Part shown: one piece after another, positions 25,101-35,929 of the stretch
How positions within the stretch are numbered: the first letter of the stretch is position 1
Layout: each line of letters opens with the position of its first letter
Assembly: GCA_021399435.1 (NCBI GenBank)
Contig: JAJTUP010000069.1
Coordinates: 62,001 to 126,000 of the forward strand
Source of the DNA: Diaporthe sp. PMI_573
Lineage: Eukaryota > Ascomycota > Sordariomycetes > Diaporthales > Diaporthaceae
Length of the DNA stretch: 64,000 bases
Direction: 5' to 3'
Notes under the pieces: model-generated
Databases searched by the model: none
What the model saw: only the letters and a program-made list of their open reading frames with translations
Told to the model about the DNA's origin: nothing
Program-made: the position numbers and the translations under genes

Positions 25101-27939
25101 CTATATTCCTAACGGTTTTAATAATGCTAAGAAGCTTAATAAGTATATAGACTATCTTTATAAGCAGCTATAATATATTATAGATACGGCGGCCTAAAAA
25201 TATAAGGTCTTTTTATTAAGATAAGTAAAGTAGTAGAATAAGGAAGTAAATAATACAGTATAAAATATAAAATGTATATACCAAGCCGCCTAAGCTATAC
25301 TTAATAAGCTTACCCTTAGTATACTTATAGTATAAACGCGGAAATAGAAAAAGGCTATCTGCGAGGCTTGGACAAAGAAGTAGCGCCACGTAGTAGTAAT
25401 AGCTTTGAAAGATAACACTACTATATAGCGCCTGGAATGCTAGGTTTAACTTAAGAGCCACCTACTCTAAGATGCCTCTAGAATACCGCCGCTTAAGCAT
25501 AGCAGTAATATAGCGCCTATAGCGAGAAGCTATAACGAGAAGGCAGACATATTAGCAGTAAAGTTCTTCTCTATCCCTAAGATTAACCTCTTAGATATCT
25601 AGAGAAATGCTCTAGAGAGGGTATAGTATAAGGGAGCGTTTATGCTGTAAAGAAGCGTTGTAAAAGCTGATATAAAGGAGGTTATACTAGAAATAAAGCT
25701 ATAGAAAGCCCTGGGGGACAACTAGCTTCCTATGGGTTTCCTAAAGATATACGGTAGGCTACTCTACTAAGTACTTGCGAAGATAGCTGAAATAAGCTTT
25801 ATACTTAAATACTACCTATAGTGCTGGTATAATGTAATTGTGGCGGTTCTGCTAAAGCCAGGTAAGTCTTTAGAGGAAAAAGTAATAGTAGGTGCCTACT
25901 AGCCTATTGCTCTAATTAAGGCTGTAGCAAAGGTAGTAAAAAAAGTAATAGTAAAGCGGATTATATAAGCAGCAGAGGTATAGCGGCTACTACCTAAAGG
26001 CTAGATAGGCAACTGCCTGGGCAGATCTATAGAGCTTGTAATTAGAGTAGTAATAGAAATAGTATATATCTTATAGTAGTGTAAAATTATAGTATTGTTT
26101 TTGCAGCTTAATATTAGCGGCGCCTTTAATTATGTAAATCCTATATAACTAGCTTATATAATAGCCTAGTTAGGGTACCCCCTATAGGCAGCTTGATAGA
26201 TACTGAACTTTATAGAAAAACACTGGGTCTTACTCTGCTTTAAAGGTATAATGACAGTATAGTGTATAATTAGTGTAGGTATACTATAAAAATTACCCCT
26301 CTTTCTAATACTATTCTTTCTCTATATAACCTCTCTATATAAGGCTCTTTAGAGGGCCGGCCTATTAGTAGTTAAGTTTGTAGATAATATAAACATAATT
26401 ACCTTAAGTAGTATTATTAAGGAAAACTGCTAGCATCTATATAGTACCTATATAGTATATAAAAAGTAGACAATATGCTATAGTATATAATTTAATATAG
26501 GAAAGAATAAACTAATATACTTTATAAGAGCATATACTATGCTAATATAAAGAATATACTATAGGGATATTAAGGTAAGACTAATTAAGTTAGCAAGATT
26601 TCTTAGGATATAGTTAGATAGAAAGCTTAGATAATTCTGCTACTATAAGCAGATTTAGGCTAAGATAGTAAAATAGACCCTTATACTTACTAGACTTACA
26701 GTATCTATATAGGGTTATAGTATTACTTATATAAAGAAAATCTATATAAAAGTAGTCTAAAGCACAATAGCATATAGGGCCTCAATATAGCATACGCTAA
26801 GAAGAGAGGGCCCTATAGGGCTTACAAGCCGCTTAGATATAATATAGTTATTATGCCTTTAAATGGTGCTTAGAGTATATAAGAAAACCCCTACCTATAT
26901 CTTTAATATAGAGGCAGGATGCCTACTACTAGATATATACCTTAACTCTAGGGTTACTATATTTAAAATATATATAGACATTAATAGCACTATAAAGAAG
27001 CTATACATAATAATTAGGGGCTTTACTAAATAGCTAGATAATAAGAAATCTATAAGAAGAAGGTAGATAAGTATAAGAATCAATACTATACGAAAGCTAC
27101 GTCAGCCCTACTTCTACAGTATATAAGCTTATACTAAGTAGGCTAGAGAGTAGTCTAAAAGAGAGGTCGGTAATAATAGAGTAGTAATAAAATAGAAGGA
27201 AAAATAGCTAGAGAAGGAAGCAATACAGATAAGGTACAGCTGCAGTACTCCCAAGGCTACCTTAAGAAGCCCCTACTTTAAGCCCTACCTACTAGAGAGA
27301 TATTATAGCCTATAGAAACATAAGGCCTTAATACTTATATAGGTCTATATAGGCGTAATAAGCCTTGCTGCCTACCTGTTCCTACAAAAGGTACCTAATA
27401 CTACTATATTATACTATAGCTATGGCTATACTAAAGAAACGGCCTTCTATATTATAGTAAAGTACTCTAAACTTAAAGGGACTTAGAAGCGCCTATAAAG
27501 TATACTTGCGCTATATCTACTAGTATTATATAGAGACTTTGACCATAGGCTAGACTTAGTCTAAGAGGCAGCTCTAATAGCTAGATAGCTGCTTTAATCT
27601 AGGAAAATGCTGCTATACTTAAAGGCAGTAACATAGGTAAAGGGGGAAGAAATATAGTATATATAAAAGAAGGAAGTTAAGACAGCGCTATGCTAGTATA
27701 GCAGAGAAGACAGTATAATAGTAACAATAAATAAAAGGGCTAGGGTGCCCTTAGATCTGCTTAGACGATAAGGTTCTTGCCTTTCTAGCATAGTAAACGC
27801 AGCAACTATACTTCTAGCGGGCTAATTAAACGCAGCGTATAGGTTTTCTCTAGGTACTCTAGTTCCTATACAGGTTTATATAGTAGGAGTACTACATACC
27901 TCTATTAGGTAATCAGAGTAAGAATAAATAAATAAATAA
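22197..27939 (+). mobile_element. LINE (Tad1-like non-LTR retrotransposon), full length, RIP-degraded
   Basis: The element is bounded by a 14-bp target duplication TATACCTCTACTYA (22,183-22,196 and 27,940-27,953, one C/T mismatch) and ends in an AATAAATAAATAA tail at about 27,922-27,939, the hallmarks of target-primed reverse transcription. ORF1 (about 22,990-24,170) ends in degraded zinc knuckles near 23,900-24,060. ORF2 has endonuclease-like sequence (about 24,700-24,800, IIIGNFNI) and a reverse transcriptase around 25,650-26,650, with FVDNINIITL near 26,371 for the FADD-type box. It has a C-terminal Cys/His motif near 27,430. Frequent stops show it is inactive. A hAT-type element (22,327-22,877) sits in its 5' leader. 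The clade is inferred from domain layout. Confidence 0.88.
22327..22877. mobile_element. hAT-type non-autonomous element A (551 bp)
   Basis: Terminal inverted repeats CAGAGTTGTGA are perfect at both ends and are flanked by a perfect 8-bp target duplication GCAACAAG (22,319-22,326 and 22,878-22,885). An 8-bp duplication with CAG-starting ends is diagnostic of the hAT superfamily. There is no transposase. The interior holds two arrays of CTGTATAC-type units (about 22,360-22,440 and 22,660-22,870) with palindromic centres GTATACCTAGGTATAC at 22,420 and 22,683, separated by very AT-rich DNA. Confidence 0.9.
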
Positions 27940-28041
27940 TATACCTCTACTCAAATTAAATATACCTAATATAGACTAATCTATACCCTTATTTACCATA
28001 GAACTCTAATTAAAAACACCAACATCCCTACCTACACGAAG

Positions 28042-28464
28042 CTAGGATTCTTGAAGCTCCATTCTACTAGAACTAGGCAAGCTACTACGAATAATTTTAG
28101 CGGATTGCTCGGCAATATGCTTGTATTTAACCTTAGCCTCCTTGTTTTTCATACACTCTAGCTCCTCCACATTGTTAATATCTCGGCACACCACGCATAT
28201 TATCTTCTTATACTATATCTGCTTCTGTTTTTGTAAATAAAGTATTTTCGCGTTTAATAACTGCGCCTCCTTCTTAACAGCCTCTAACTCTTCTTCTAAA
28301 CAACAGTGCTTTAGGGTGATCTTATTTAGCTGATTAGGAAAAAGACCCCGCGCGTTATAGTTTAACAGATTAAGTCGGATATATGTAAGATAGCGAGACG
28401 ACTTGGAATTGACAACTAGGCAGTCTTTGCCTAGGTTATGCTCCTTGCAATAGGAATAAGGCAT
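28042..28464 (-). pseudogene. Antisense Cys-rich/coiled-coil ORF in G2 3' region
   Basis: The minus-strand frame begins MPYSYCKEHNLGKDC, continues with a glutamate/lysine-rich helical stretch (CLEEELEAVKKEAQLLNA, then ILYLQKQKQ), and after one in-frame TAG (near 28,215) runs on to SSSRMELQES and a TAG stop at 28,042-28,044. The N-terminal spacing of Cys, with Tyr where further Cys would be expected (SSRYLTYIRLNLLNYNA), suggests a former zinc-cluster-like domain damaged by RIP, followed by a coiled coil. Similar small Cys-rich/coiled-coil proteins are frequent in Sordariomycete genomes, often near transposons. It lies between the LINE's right target duplication and the G2 3' LTR, opposite in strand to pol. 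Its role is unknown. Confidence 0.6.
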
Positions 28465-28799
28465 TGAGATAATAGTGCCAAGGGAAGCGACGGCGGATAA
28501 TAGGGCAGCCTTTTACTTAGACTTAGAGAAGGGCTTTGCAACGTAAGATTTAAAGACTTTGCTAGATATGATAAATTAGGAAGGTATGAATAAATGCACA
28601 AAGGACGGCGAGAGACCCACAGGAATACCTTTAAGGACAAAGGATACAAGAGGGGAAACAATGTTATAAACTAATATATATAGCGGCAAGGAGACCCGTT
28701 TGGGTAACTTATGCAACTTAGACAGAATGTCATGACGCAGGACGATTAGTACTAAAGTATAGAGTTACGGGATATGCCAAAACTAGGGTCAGGGTCAGG

Positions 28800-29151
28800 A
28801 ACCTACAGTTAAACTAGATCGATAAACTCGATATCGATCTAGTTAAGCAATACTAATACCAGATTAACAGGCTTGCTATTGATTTTGTCGAGCCACTTAA
28901 AGAGTCGGAATATATAAAGATATAGTTATCACTATAGTAGATAGCTTTTATAGAATAGACTCTTTAGTTGTTAATTTAAGTATTTAGTCTAACTACTAAA
29001 TAGCCTTATAGCTAGTAATTATACTCTTAAAAATAAAAATAATAGTATTTTTATATACTAAATAGTTAAGTATTACCTCTATGCTAAACTGTTAATATAA
29101 ACCCTATAGGTTACCTACTAAACCCTATAAAGGTTTAGTGTGATTATTATA
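28800..29151 (+). repeat. Probable 3' LTR of chromovirus G2
   Basis: The last 67 bp match the G2 5' LTR fragment at 7775-7843; the right edge at 29,151 is set by where the two copies diverge. The left edge is not determined, and about 28,800 is an estimate. It contains a hairpin with arms AACTAGATCGAT/ATCGATCTAGTT near 28,812-28,845. It could alternatively be a solo LTR of the same family. Confidence 0.6.
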
Positions 29152-31049
29152 AGCTTGTTAATAGTATTCGTATAAATAGTAGCAGAGACTAGATATGATT
29201 TAATACTATAATTAGTAGTATACTATATATCTTTTAACTATATATTAGTGTATAGAAGATTAGAAAGTTGCTATGAAAACCTTTATAAAGTAAAACTTAT
29301 TATATTTATTTAAAAAGATATATTATATCTGGTTTTTTAAGATATTTAATTATTATTTTAGCTTAATAAGAAGAACTTAAAGAATATAAATAGTTAATAT
29401 AATTTAGTAAATATAATTATGTAAATACTTATTAGCTAAAGAAACTTTTAATAAATATAATGATAACTTTTATAATTAGGGTAAAAAGGTATTTAAGGCT
29501 ATTAATAAAGATTTTACTATAAAACTAAAAAGAACCTTATAAATAAAAGGGATATATACTAGCTTAACAACCTTTTAATATATACTTATATTATTTTAGG
29601 TTATCTTATTACTTAAGATACTAGTTTAGTTAAAGAGTAAATTTAAAGAAAAATATAGTCTAAATAAAGTAATATTTTATTATAATCTTTAAACTAAAAG
29701 TTTTAATAGTTTTAGTTTTCACTTAGATTATAAGGATAAGATTACTATAATTTAACATTATAAAAAGAAAAAAAGAGTATTAAGAAAAAGATAAATAAAA
29801 ATAAAAATAAAAAGAAAAAAAGAAAAAAAAAGAAGTTATAATATTAAAATTATAATAATAATATTTAAATAAGCTATCTTCATTAGGTAGTTTCGTTTTA
29901 ATCTATATACTTTAAAGGCATATATAGTCCCTTTATATAGTAGGAAACGCTTAAAGACTTAGCGTTTAAAGAGATACAATGTTAATAATAGTAAAGAAAA
30001 GACATAATTAGTAGCACGTAGCTAAAGCCTTATAATAGACGTATAGACGAGGCTGGCAAGAATCGCTTCTAACAGCGTCGTCGACTAAAAGGATAGCAAG
30101 ACAGTCATACAGCAAAGACCAACTAATCATAAAGTAGACTATATAAACTACATCTTATAAAAGTAGTCTTAACTAAAAGAAAAGTTAGTCCTTTAATAAT
30201 AATATATATAATAAGCTTATAAGAAGACCCTTATTAAGTAAGCTAATATTATTACCTAAATTTAAGTTTATAGCTGCTAATTTAAATAAAAGTTAAAATA
30301 ACAAAGCTATTTACACAAGCCTACTAATTATAACAGGCTGAGGCCTGAGGTAATAGCACTCGGTTGCCCTCGGCCATACAGGCAGTCCGCCACAGACCGC
30401 GCAACCGCTATACCTACAACAGAAGCTCCAGATAACTAAGCAACGTTTAGGCGCCTTTGATCAGGAAATAAGATATAGCATAGAAGCCCCCGCATCTTAG
30501 TTTTCTCCCTTTTTCGGTTTTCTAAATTAAAATACTCGTAAAGTAGCCTAGTTAGTTGCAATATACTGCCTTAAGACTGTTACATTATCTTAACTTTTTT
30601 ATTACAATCTGCTAAAAGATAAAAGTATAAAGGAACTCTCTTAATCAACAAAGGAGTGCTATTAGGTCTATAAAACTACCGCTTAATAGCCTTATAAAAG
30701 CCGGTAATAAAACCCCTTCTCCCTAAGCGGTTATATTATATATAGTTTAAAAGTAAACAAGTTAATTTATAAAGTTAACAGATCTTTTTAGGGAGCTTTT
30801 ATATTAAAAAAAGTTGTCCTATAATCAAAATAAAAATCCTGTCGCCTTTTTACAATCCGAAAGTTTTAAATAGCTGATAAAAAAAAAGCTCTTTTTATAT
30901 TTAAAAATTTTAAATATTTAAAATAAAAATAAAACAATTAATAGTTTTATAAATCTATAAAAGTTTTATAATTTAAATTAATTAAAAGCCGAGGTATTAT
31001 ATTAACTTTTATTATTAAAAATAGCCCTAAAGAAAATATATTAAAATGT
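29152..31049. other. AT-rich degraded DNA without a recognisable gene
   Basis: The stretch is extremely AT-rich with stops in all frames. A plus-strand purine block at 29,760-29,855 would encode a lysine-rich tail. A short GC-richer island at about 30,340-30,480 interrupts the composition and may be part of an LTR or promoter of the gag-protease element that follows. I could not assign a family to the rest. Confidence 0.5.
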
Positions 31050-32765
31050 CGTTTAATGATATAATAAGGGATATCTAGTTGGGAAACCTCTAAACTTCGC
31101 AATAACTTTAAATTACAAAAATATTAAAGTTGTTAAACAATCAATTTACCAAGTTTTAATTAAAATAATTGCAAGAAAGGGAAACTAGTTGACAATAAAT
31201 CCGACGACTAGAAAAAACTTAGCCGCCCTCCAGCAAGGGTCAATGCCTACTATATCCCCCTACAAGCCGACGCCTTTACTAATTACCCCCGATTTAAATA
31301 TAAATATAAAAAAAAAGTCTTATTTTTCAACCTTTTAAAATTCAATAGTATCCGCAGTGTTTTTTGGGGATAATATATAGAAATTAAGAGCAAACTTGTA
31401 ATTAATAAAACAGCAATTAAACAATATTTTGATTAATTTTTATATATATATATTAAGCTGAAAAAATTAGCTTAAAATATAACTATAGCATTTATAAACG
31501 AAAGAGGCCTAGATGGGCTATATAACTCTAATCGGTATTTAAAGTATTTTTTTAATATTTATAATAATCTAAACAGCCAGTTTAAAGCACTTAACCATTT
31601 TTATTACCTACAGCAGAGAGAGCACAAAAAGCTTTTTGCTTTCCTTTCCCGATTTGAAAAGGAATTAGCCGATAGTGGTGGTGTTAAATAGCCCGTATAT
31701 ATGCAGATTAACTAGCTTAAAGAAGTTCTCAGCCTAATTATATAAAACAGGCTTATAAGGCTGGTCAATTTATTAAGAGATGATTTTGAGGCTTATATTT
31801 AAACGATTTAAACAATTGGGTTTATAATAGACAGTTTGGCTTATACAAGGAAGGGAAAAGCCTAATAGACTTTTTTATCCCCAAAATAGAAAAAAGGGAA
31901 TTGAAGCAGAGAAGTTATAAAAGCTGCTGTGGCTAAAAATTAAATAAATTAAAAGCTCACTAAGGCAAACAGCGCCTTTGTTTAAAATAATAAAAAACTC
32001 AAAGGAAAATAAGTTAAATAGATTGATAAAAAGGAGATCGAGAAATAAGCTAAAAAAGACAGATGTTTTTAATATAAACAATCAGGCTATATAATTAAAA
32101 AGCGTCCTTTTAAACTTACTTGTTGCCCAAGTAATTTATTAAAAAGGGTTATTAAGACTAAAAAGAATAAGCTTATTAAAAAGGCTATAGTTAAGGATAG
32201 CAATGATAAAACTATTGTTATTTTTAATTAAAGTGAGGAAGATTTGGAAAAAGAGTAATTTCTGGCGAAAGTTGTTGTTAAAGGTCAGTAAAAGCTAAGG
32301 CTAAGTGGTAAGCGTTTAAAAAACAGATAAATAGTAAAGGAATTTATGTTAATTGCAGTATAAATGATATTTATTATACTAAGACCTTTGTTGATAGTAA
32401 TTGTTTATATTATATTACAATTAGTAAACGTTTTGTTTAATATTAACGCCTATTATATATTCCAATTACCACTAAAAGTTTGAAATAGGTTAATATTATT
32501 GTTGAAAATATTATTATATATATAGCTTATAGTGATATTGATATTGACAGGTATAGGCAATTAAAGGTGTTTTTTTATATAATTCTTGATTAAAAGGAGG
32601 ACATTATATTTGGTTGATTATAAATAAATGCTAAGTAAATAGTGCTTAATTTAGCGAAAAAGGAAATGTTGATTGGCTTTTTAGAACTAATTGTAAAAAA
32701 AAGAGATCCAGGAAAAGACCTTCGGTATCCATTAAAGTAGCTTATGGGATCAGTGTTTTTAGTAA
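31050..32765 (+). pseudogene. Gypsy-type gag-protease fragment (G4), truncated
   Basis: A plus-strand frame starts at an ATG near 31,051 (MSFNDIIRDIS) and reads with many stops through a gag-like region (NLAALQQGSMPTISPY, REHKKLFAFLSRFEKELAD) into a retropepsin-like segment near 32,390 (FVDSNCLYYITISKRF for a DSG-type active site) and KEDIIFG. Lysine-rich stretches suggest G-to-A and C-to-T decay on both strands. The similarity stops near 32,765, where base composition jumps to GC-rich, and no reverse transcriptase follows. It is a 5' piece of an LTR retrotransposon, cut by deletion or insertion. Confidence 0.65.
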
Positions 32766-33133
32766 TCGCAGATACGGTGCTGCACCTGCCGGGTTTAGCG
32801 GCCCTCCCCATCCTTTCCAATCGGGCATGGCGTCGCGCCAGCCCGCGCCATGCCTACCCCCCGGCCCGGCGCGCCCTAGCATAAATAGGGCCCTCCTCTC
32901 CGACGTCCCTTTCCTATACTCTTAACTTCTCTCTCTCTCTCTCTCTTTATATATATATATATCCTTATTCTCTCCCCTCTCCTTGTTATTTTTGCCGACT
33001 ATTACGGCCGCGCTCTAATCCCCTTGTTTCGCGGGGCTAGATTTCCCCTATATCCTTCCCCTTATCTCCCCTTTCTATTTTGCCTTTAAACCGCGCGGTT
33101 ATTTTATACTATATATGCCTTGTTTAGCTTGCA
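32766..33133. other. GC-rich, RIP-sparing segment with CT microsatellite
   Basis: About 130 bp of strongly GC-rich DNA (32,770-32,900) abut the gag-protease relic. A TATA-like gcataaatag at about 32,878, a (CT)n run and a (TA)n run near 32,930-32,965, and a pyrimidine-rich stretch follow. This looks like an LTR or promoter/leader in plus orientation that escaped RIP, but no partner LTR is visible. It ends at the target duplication of hAT element B. Confidence 0.45.
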
Positions 33134-33549
33134 CAGAGTTGTGACAACTCAACTATACATCTACTATACACTTTTTTAAATATTTTTTATTTCTTTAAAT
33201 AATTAATTTAAAGATATAGTAATATAATAAACTAATATTAAAATCTTTTTTTAGATTTAATTAGTTTTTTTCCCAAGGGTTAGGGTAATAGGGGGGGCTA
33301 ATTACAGGGGGGTAAAAATCAAAGAAAATTGAACCTCAACTATACAAAAACTCACTAACTTTAACCCCTGTATATAGCATTACATAATACCCTTAACCCT
33401 ATAAAAAATATATCATTATAAAGTTTAAAAGCAGAACTATTACGTGATATAGATTTCTTTATAAAACTATATTTATTTATAAAGATATTAGTGATTAAAG
33501 ACGTGTATAGTTGTATAGTTAGATGTATAGTAAAAGTGTCACAACTCTG
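33134..33549. mobile_element. hAT-type non-autonomous element B (416 bp)
   Basis: CAGAGTTGTGAC occurs at both ends in inverted orientation, flanked by a perfect 8-bp target duplication AGCTTGCA (33,126-33,133 and 33,550-33,557). The inverted similarity extends inward imperfectly (ACTATACATCTACTATACAC against its counterpart). No transposase is encoded. The interior is AT-rich with a run of seven G and a few G-runs near 33,290-33,315. It belongs to the same family as elements A and C. Confidence 0.9.
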
Positions 33550-34279
33550 AGCTTGCATCTAGACCTATGTCTTTTTTTACCACTCTTTACTTAAGATAGT
33601 TTATTTTAATTTTAATTATAATTACGGCTTAGCCCTATCTTCTATTTACACTTAGCAGCTAAAGATCTGCTATATTTTTCTTTACAATATTTATAAGATT
33701 TTTCCTTGTCATACCTTATATACCTATATTTAGCAGAGTTGTGATAAAAATAATACATTTGTATTATTAGGAATACAGGAATACAATAATACTGTATTAT
33801 TGTATTCCTGTATTACTATATTTTTGTATTCCTGTATTTCTGTATTATTATATTCCTGTATTCCTGTATTCCTGTATTATTGTATTCTTGTATTCCTGTA
33901 TTATTTGTATTATTTGTATATATATATAAAGAATATAAAAATAATATAAATTTCATTATTAAAATTATTTCTTAAAATAAATAAATAAATAAATAAATAA
34001 AATAAAAATTAAATATATAGTTTTATTTAAATTCATTTAAAATTAAAATATAAAACACTTATATTTATATATTAATATATATATATAAGTATATATAATT
34101 ATTTAATATAATCTATTGAATTATATACTATAAAAATTAAATCTAAGCTTTTAATTATTATAATATAATAAAAGCTTTAATGTAAAAACTTAAAAGTAGT
34201 AAATATTAAGTATTATATTATTTATTTAACTAAATCTAACTAACTAAATATACTTTAAAAAGTAAAATAATAAAATAAA

Positions 34280-34600
34280 TTAATTAAAATCACTATCTTC
34301 CCCGTCACTAAAATAAGCTTCTTGTTCACCATTATTTACCTTTTCTAAACTAGGGTATCTCTTAGTTTTATATATACTTTTTTCTTTATTATTTGATTTA
34401 ATAATCATTAGTTCTTTTCTAGTATCGTGCTTTAAATTAGTTCGACGATTAGTAATAATATTAGTACTACTATTAAAGTTTTCTTCTATAGCAGCAGATG
34501 TAGCTGGTATATTCAAATATTTATAAGCTAAAATAGATAAATAAGGGTAAAATTCTTCATTTATTTCCCAGAATTTAAATATGTCCGACTATATAATATT
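34280..34600 (-). pseudogene. hAT transposase C-terminal (dimerisation) fragment
   Basis: On minus the frame reads FKFWEINEEFYPYLSILAY, then LNIPATSAAIEENFNSSTNI and ITNRRTNLKHDTRKELMIIK, the hAT C-terminal dimerisation domain pattern (W..N...FP.LS.LA, IPATSA, ER/EN.FS..G.I...RR..L.). A Glu/Asp-rich tail ends in FSDGEDSDFN and a stop at 34,280. About 110 residues remain; the catalytic RNase H-like core and zinc-finger region are absent. It lies inside element C, identifying the superfamily independently of the 8-bp duplications. Confidence 0.82.
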
Positions 34601-34830
34601 ATTATATTAGTATTGAGTTATTAAATAATAGATTAAAGCATAATTAAATAACTTACCTTATTTGGTATATATAAAATTTGTAGTTTTATACAAAAACTAC
34701 AAACTACAAAACTACAAAACTACAAACTATAAAACTACAAAACCCTTTAACTACATTACTACATTTATACAGTATAAATGTAGTAATATAGTAGTATTAC
34801 TACAATGTATCAAATTTTGTCACAACTATG

Positions 34831-35006
34831 TCTATTAGTCTATTAGTCTATTAGTTTATTAGTCTATTAGTTTATTAGTTTATTAGTCTATTGGTTTATT
34901 AGTCTATTAGTCTATTAGTTTATTAGTTTATTAGTTTATTAGTTTATTAGTTTATTAGTTTATTAGTTTATTAGTTTATTAGTTTATTAGTTTATTAGTT
35001 TATTAA
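34831..35006 (+). repeat. 22 x 8-bp tandem array, TYTATTAG
   Basis: A 176-bp run of 8-bp units TCTATTAG/TTTATTAG, with only one unit (TCTATTGG) departing from that pattern. It begins exactly after CACAACTATG, a one-base variant of the hAT terminus CACAACTCTG. Left units are mixed C/T while the right half is nearly homogeneous TTTATTAG. Confidence 0.92.
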
Positions 35007-35665
35007 AATAAATAATAATGTTATAAGTAAAAAGTAATTCTTTTTTTTAACCTTTTTTAAGTTAAATATATCTTATATATAATTATTATATTATTGTATT
35101 ATAATAATACAGGAATATAATAATACTGTATTATTGTATTCTTGTATTTCTATATTATTGTATTCTTGTATTCCTGTATTCCTATATTATTGTATTCTTG
35201 TATTCCTGTATTATTGTATTCTTGTATTCTTGTATTCCTGTATTATTGTATTCTTGTATTCCTATATTATTATATTTCTATATTATTTTGTATTATCACT
35301 CTTAGAGATCACGTGAGGATCGAGGGGATGATTATGTAATCAAGTAATAATAGTATAAAGATAAAAGTATTATTGCTAGATTTTTCTCGTTGCTTGCTTG
35401 CTTGCTTGCTTGCTTGAATGTCTGACCTATTCTCGAGAGAGGACCCGCTTATTTATAGCTTTAAAAGAGGGTTTATAGAATATTCGAGAATTTATTAATT
35501 ACTAATTACCAAGTAGTAATTAGTAATCTATTAGCTAATAATTATAGCATGTTATTATATAATATAGAATTCCTTGGAAGTAGGTCGAATAGACTAGATC
35601 CAAAGAAGGTGGGTCGAGGCATATATATAGTTTCTGCCTACCTACTAGGTGGAAGGTTCTAGAAA

Positions 35666-35929
35666 CCGGCTTACGTAAGCAGATTACGTAAGCATATATT
35701 ATTAGCTTATATTATAGTATGGGTTATTAGTATACGAGATATATAGGTCTTAGCCTATAGCCCTAATAATTAATAAGTTATTAAAGAAAGAAATATTTTT
35801 ATTTATTTATTATTTAAGCTTTTTATTCTTTTATTTTATTTCGGGGGTTTATTATATATAAGTAATATATATTATTATAATCCCTATTTTATTTAGTATT
35901 ACGTAAGCACGTCTGTTTACGTAATCGGG
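35666..35929. mobile_element. MITE-like element with TTACGTAA inverted ends
   Basis: A 264-bp segment starts CCGGCTTACGTAAGCAGA and ends in the inverse of CCCGATTACGTAAACAGA (15 of 18 matches). Each end carries a second TTACGTAA-type site within 30 bp. The interior is AT-rich and non-coding. No convincing target duplication is visible, so it may be a decayed MITE or part of a larger element inside hAT element C. Confidence 0.45.

Larger units (their letters stand above)
7775..29151 (+). mobile_element. Ty3/gypsy chromovirus G2, host of several nested insertions
   Basis: This is the oldest recognisable layer. A 5' LTR fragment (7775-7843) is followed on the plus strand by gag, protease, reverse transcriptase, RNase H, integrase and a chromodomain. 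The 3' LTR ends at 29,151, where the sequence tttag/ggtgtRattattata recurs. The internal order is broken by G3 (13,083-20,837), a dispersed repeat (21,156-21,675) and a LINE (22,197-27,939). Removing them with one target-duplication copy each rejoins the flanking reading frames. The left LTR start lies outside the window because G1 is inserted in it. Every coding segment has many stops. Assigning the 28.8-29.15 kb LTR to this element is an inference from LTR identity and order. Confidence 0.8.

Noticed and set aside
34831..35006. CRISPR-like tandem array
   Set aside because: Units are directly adjacent 8-mers with no spacers, in a eukaryotic genome; it is a satellite.
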